Below, one piece after another: positions 43,986 to 44,517 of a DNA stretch of 44,517 bases (position 1 is its first letter; every line of letters starts with the position of its first letter). A program made the position numbers and the translations under genes. The stretch lies in the NCBI GenBank assembly GCA_017411435.1, contig JAFQQD010000024.1:1-44517 (forward strand), read 5' to 3'. Source of the DNA: Clostridia bacterium. GTDB lineage: Bacteria > Bacillota > Clostridia > UMGS1883. Under the pieces are notes generated by a model. It saw only the letters and a list, made by a program, of their open reading frames with translations, did no database searches and was not told the origin of the DNA.

Positions 43986-44225
43986 GTGAAAAATGAAAAA
44001 GCTAAAGAAATTGCTTTGAATTATTGTGAAAAAATGGAACCTTCACTTAATTTTACAGGACCGAAATTGTTCGATTATTCTGATTCCTCATATCTTATTG
44101 GTGTAAAAGGTTTCCCGGGAGATGGATTTCATTGTGTGTCAGTAAATAAAACAACGGGTTATACATTTTTCTGCGGAAATGGATCAGCTTCATGGACGAA
44201 AATAGGAGCTCTGTATGCTATATAA
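43986..44225 (+). pseudogene. Small ORF of unknown function, start possibly damaged
   Basis: A 79-residue frame opening at GTG 43986 with no recognised family; it has Gly-rich, aromatic, beta-like segments (VKGFPGDGFHCVSVNKTTGYTFFCGNG). The Shine-Dalgarno AAAAGGAG ends only about 1 base before this GTG. A well-spaced ATG at 43993 lies in another frame and stops after 8 codons. A TTGATG-17-TAAAAT promoter precedes it. A one-base indel near the start would explain this, or the gene may be intact with a poor start. Confidence 0.4.
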
Positions 44226-44261
44226 GGAAGAAGTAATAATATCCAACTAGAAATTTTGAAA

Positions 44262-44286
44262 ATAAAAAGCCGACATTTGTCGGCTT
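44262..44286 (+). terminator. Weak terminator before tRNA-Leu
   Basis: Stem AAGCCGAC with GTCGGCTT around a short loop; the T-run is poor (TTAAAT). Confidence 0.5.
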
Positions 44287-44292
44287 AAATAC

Positions 44293-44376
44293 GCGGATGT
44301 GGCGGAATTGGCAGACGCGCCAGATTTAGGTTCTGGTGCCTTCGGTGTGCAGGTTCAAGTCCTGTCATCCGCACCA
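44293..44376 (+). tRNA. tRNA-Leu (UAG anticodon)
   Basis: An 84-base class II tRNA. The acceptor stem GCGGATG pairs with CATCCGC, followed by discriminator A and an encoded CCA. The anticodon stem CCAGA/TCTGG frames the loop TTTAGGT, giving anticodon TAG (44327-44329). The long variable arm (TGCCTTCGGTGT) and the TTCAAGT T-loop are typical of tRNA-Leu. No integrated element flanks it. Confidence 0.96.
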
Positions 44377-44380
44377 AAAA

Positions 44381-44434
44381 AGGGCGTGTCTCAATAAGTG
44401 ATTTTTCACTCAATTGAGGCAACGCCCTCTTTTT
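44381..44434 (+). terminator. Terminator after tRNA-Leu
   Basis: AGGGCGT (44381-44387) pairs with ACGCCCT (44422-44428), with inner pairing of TCAAT-like segments, followed by a T5 run. The remaining 83 bases to the window end hold nothing I recognise. Confidence 0.85.
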
Positions 44435-44517
44435 CTGCCCAAAATGTGGATAAGTTTTAGAAATTTCATTAATTCTTGGTACACAAAATAAAGCTCGTTG
44501 TTTTACGAACTATTTGA

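Noticed and set aside
44293-44517. tRNA-Leu as an integration site for a mobile element
   Set aside because: The tRNA 3' end is intact and followed by its terminator; no integrase or repeated tRNA fragment is seen.
1-44517. CRISPR array or defence island
   Set aside because: No regularly spaced direct repeats and no recognised defence genes; the Mre11/Rad50-like pair sits in a housekeeping cluster.

Overview
The window reads as chromosomal core sequence from a spore-forming, low-to-moderate GC Clostridia (Bacillota), probably an anaerobic gut lineage. The evidence is spoIIR with a sigma-F-like promoter, strong A-type promoters (TTGACA-17-TATAAT), T-box and glycine riboswitch leaders, a WalRK-YycHI locus, class I lysyl-tRNA synthetase, and B12-dependent methionine synthesis with a separate reactivation protein. 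No genus can be assigned from sequence alone. There is no prophage, insertion sequence or CRISPR array.

Layout. 1-252 is non-coding and holds a long imperfect palindrome and the first copy of a dispersed repeat. 253-9187 is leftward: an Asp23 protein, fakA and recG from one promoter; upstream of them ispE, spoIIR, trmB and a Mre11/Rad50-like pair. 9288-11850 is rightward: endonuclease IV and an HtrA-type protease with a stalk-like N-terminus. A leftward MATE transporter follows. 13402-21779 is a tight rightward operon, lepA-hemW-recX-rimO-pgsA-alr-radA-SDR, and behind it a Cys-rich protein with its own sigma-G-like promoter. A leftward class I LysRS with a fused tRNA-binding domain is divergent from an AGCS amino-acid symporter controlled by a tandem glycine riboswitch.

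26857-32191 is the leftward cell-wall stress locus: walR, walK, a small secreted protein, yycH, yycI. The secreted-protein gene carries a perfect WalR box at its promoter. Divergent from walR is ileS behind an Ile T-box, then a DUF4430-like protein, then an orphan trpB behind an atypical Trp T-box-like leader. 37917-38838 holds an SGNH hydrolase behind a highly structured leader ending in a terminator. 38878-42802 is a leftward methionine operon (metF, MetH reactivation protein, metH). The right end has azlCD, a small possibly damaged ORF and tRNA-Leu(UAG).

The regulatory leaders are the richest part of the window. The best candidates for something undescribed are the structured leader before the SGNH hydrolase (37952-38107), a hairpin that joins a terminator, an RBS and an internal sporulation promoter before the Cys-rich gene (21788-21847), a perfect 34-bp palindrome inside recG, and the dispersed repeat found 3' of recG and yycI. 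All structures were read by eye; no folding or database search was run.
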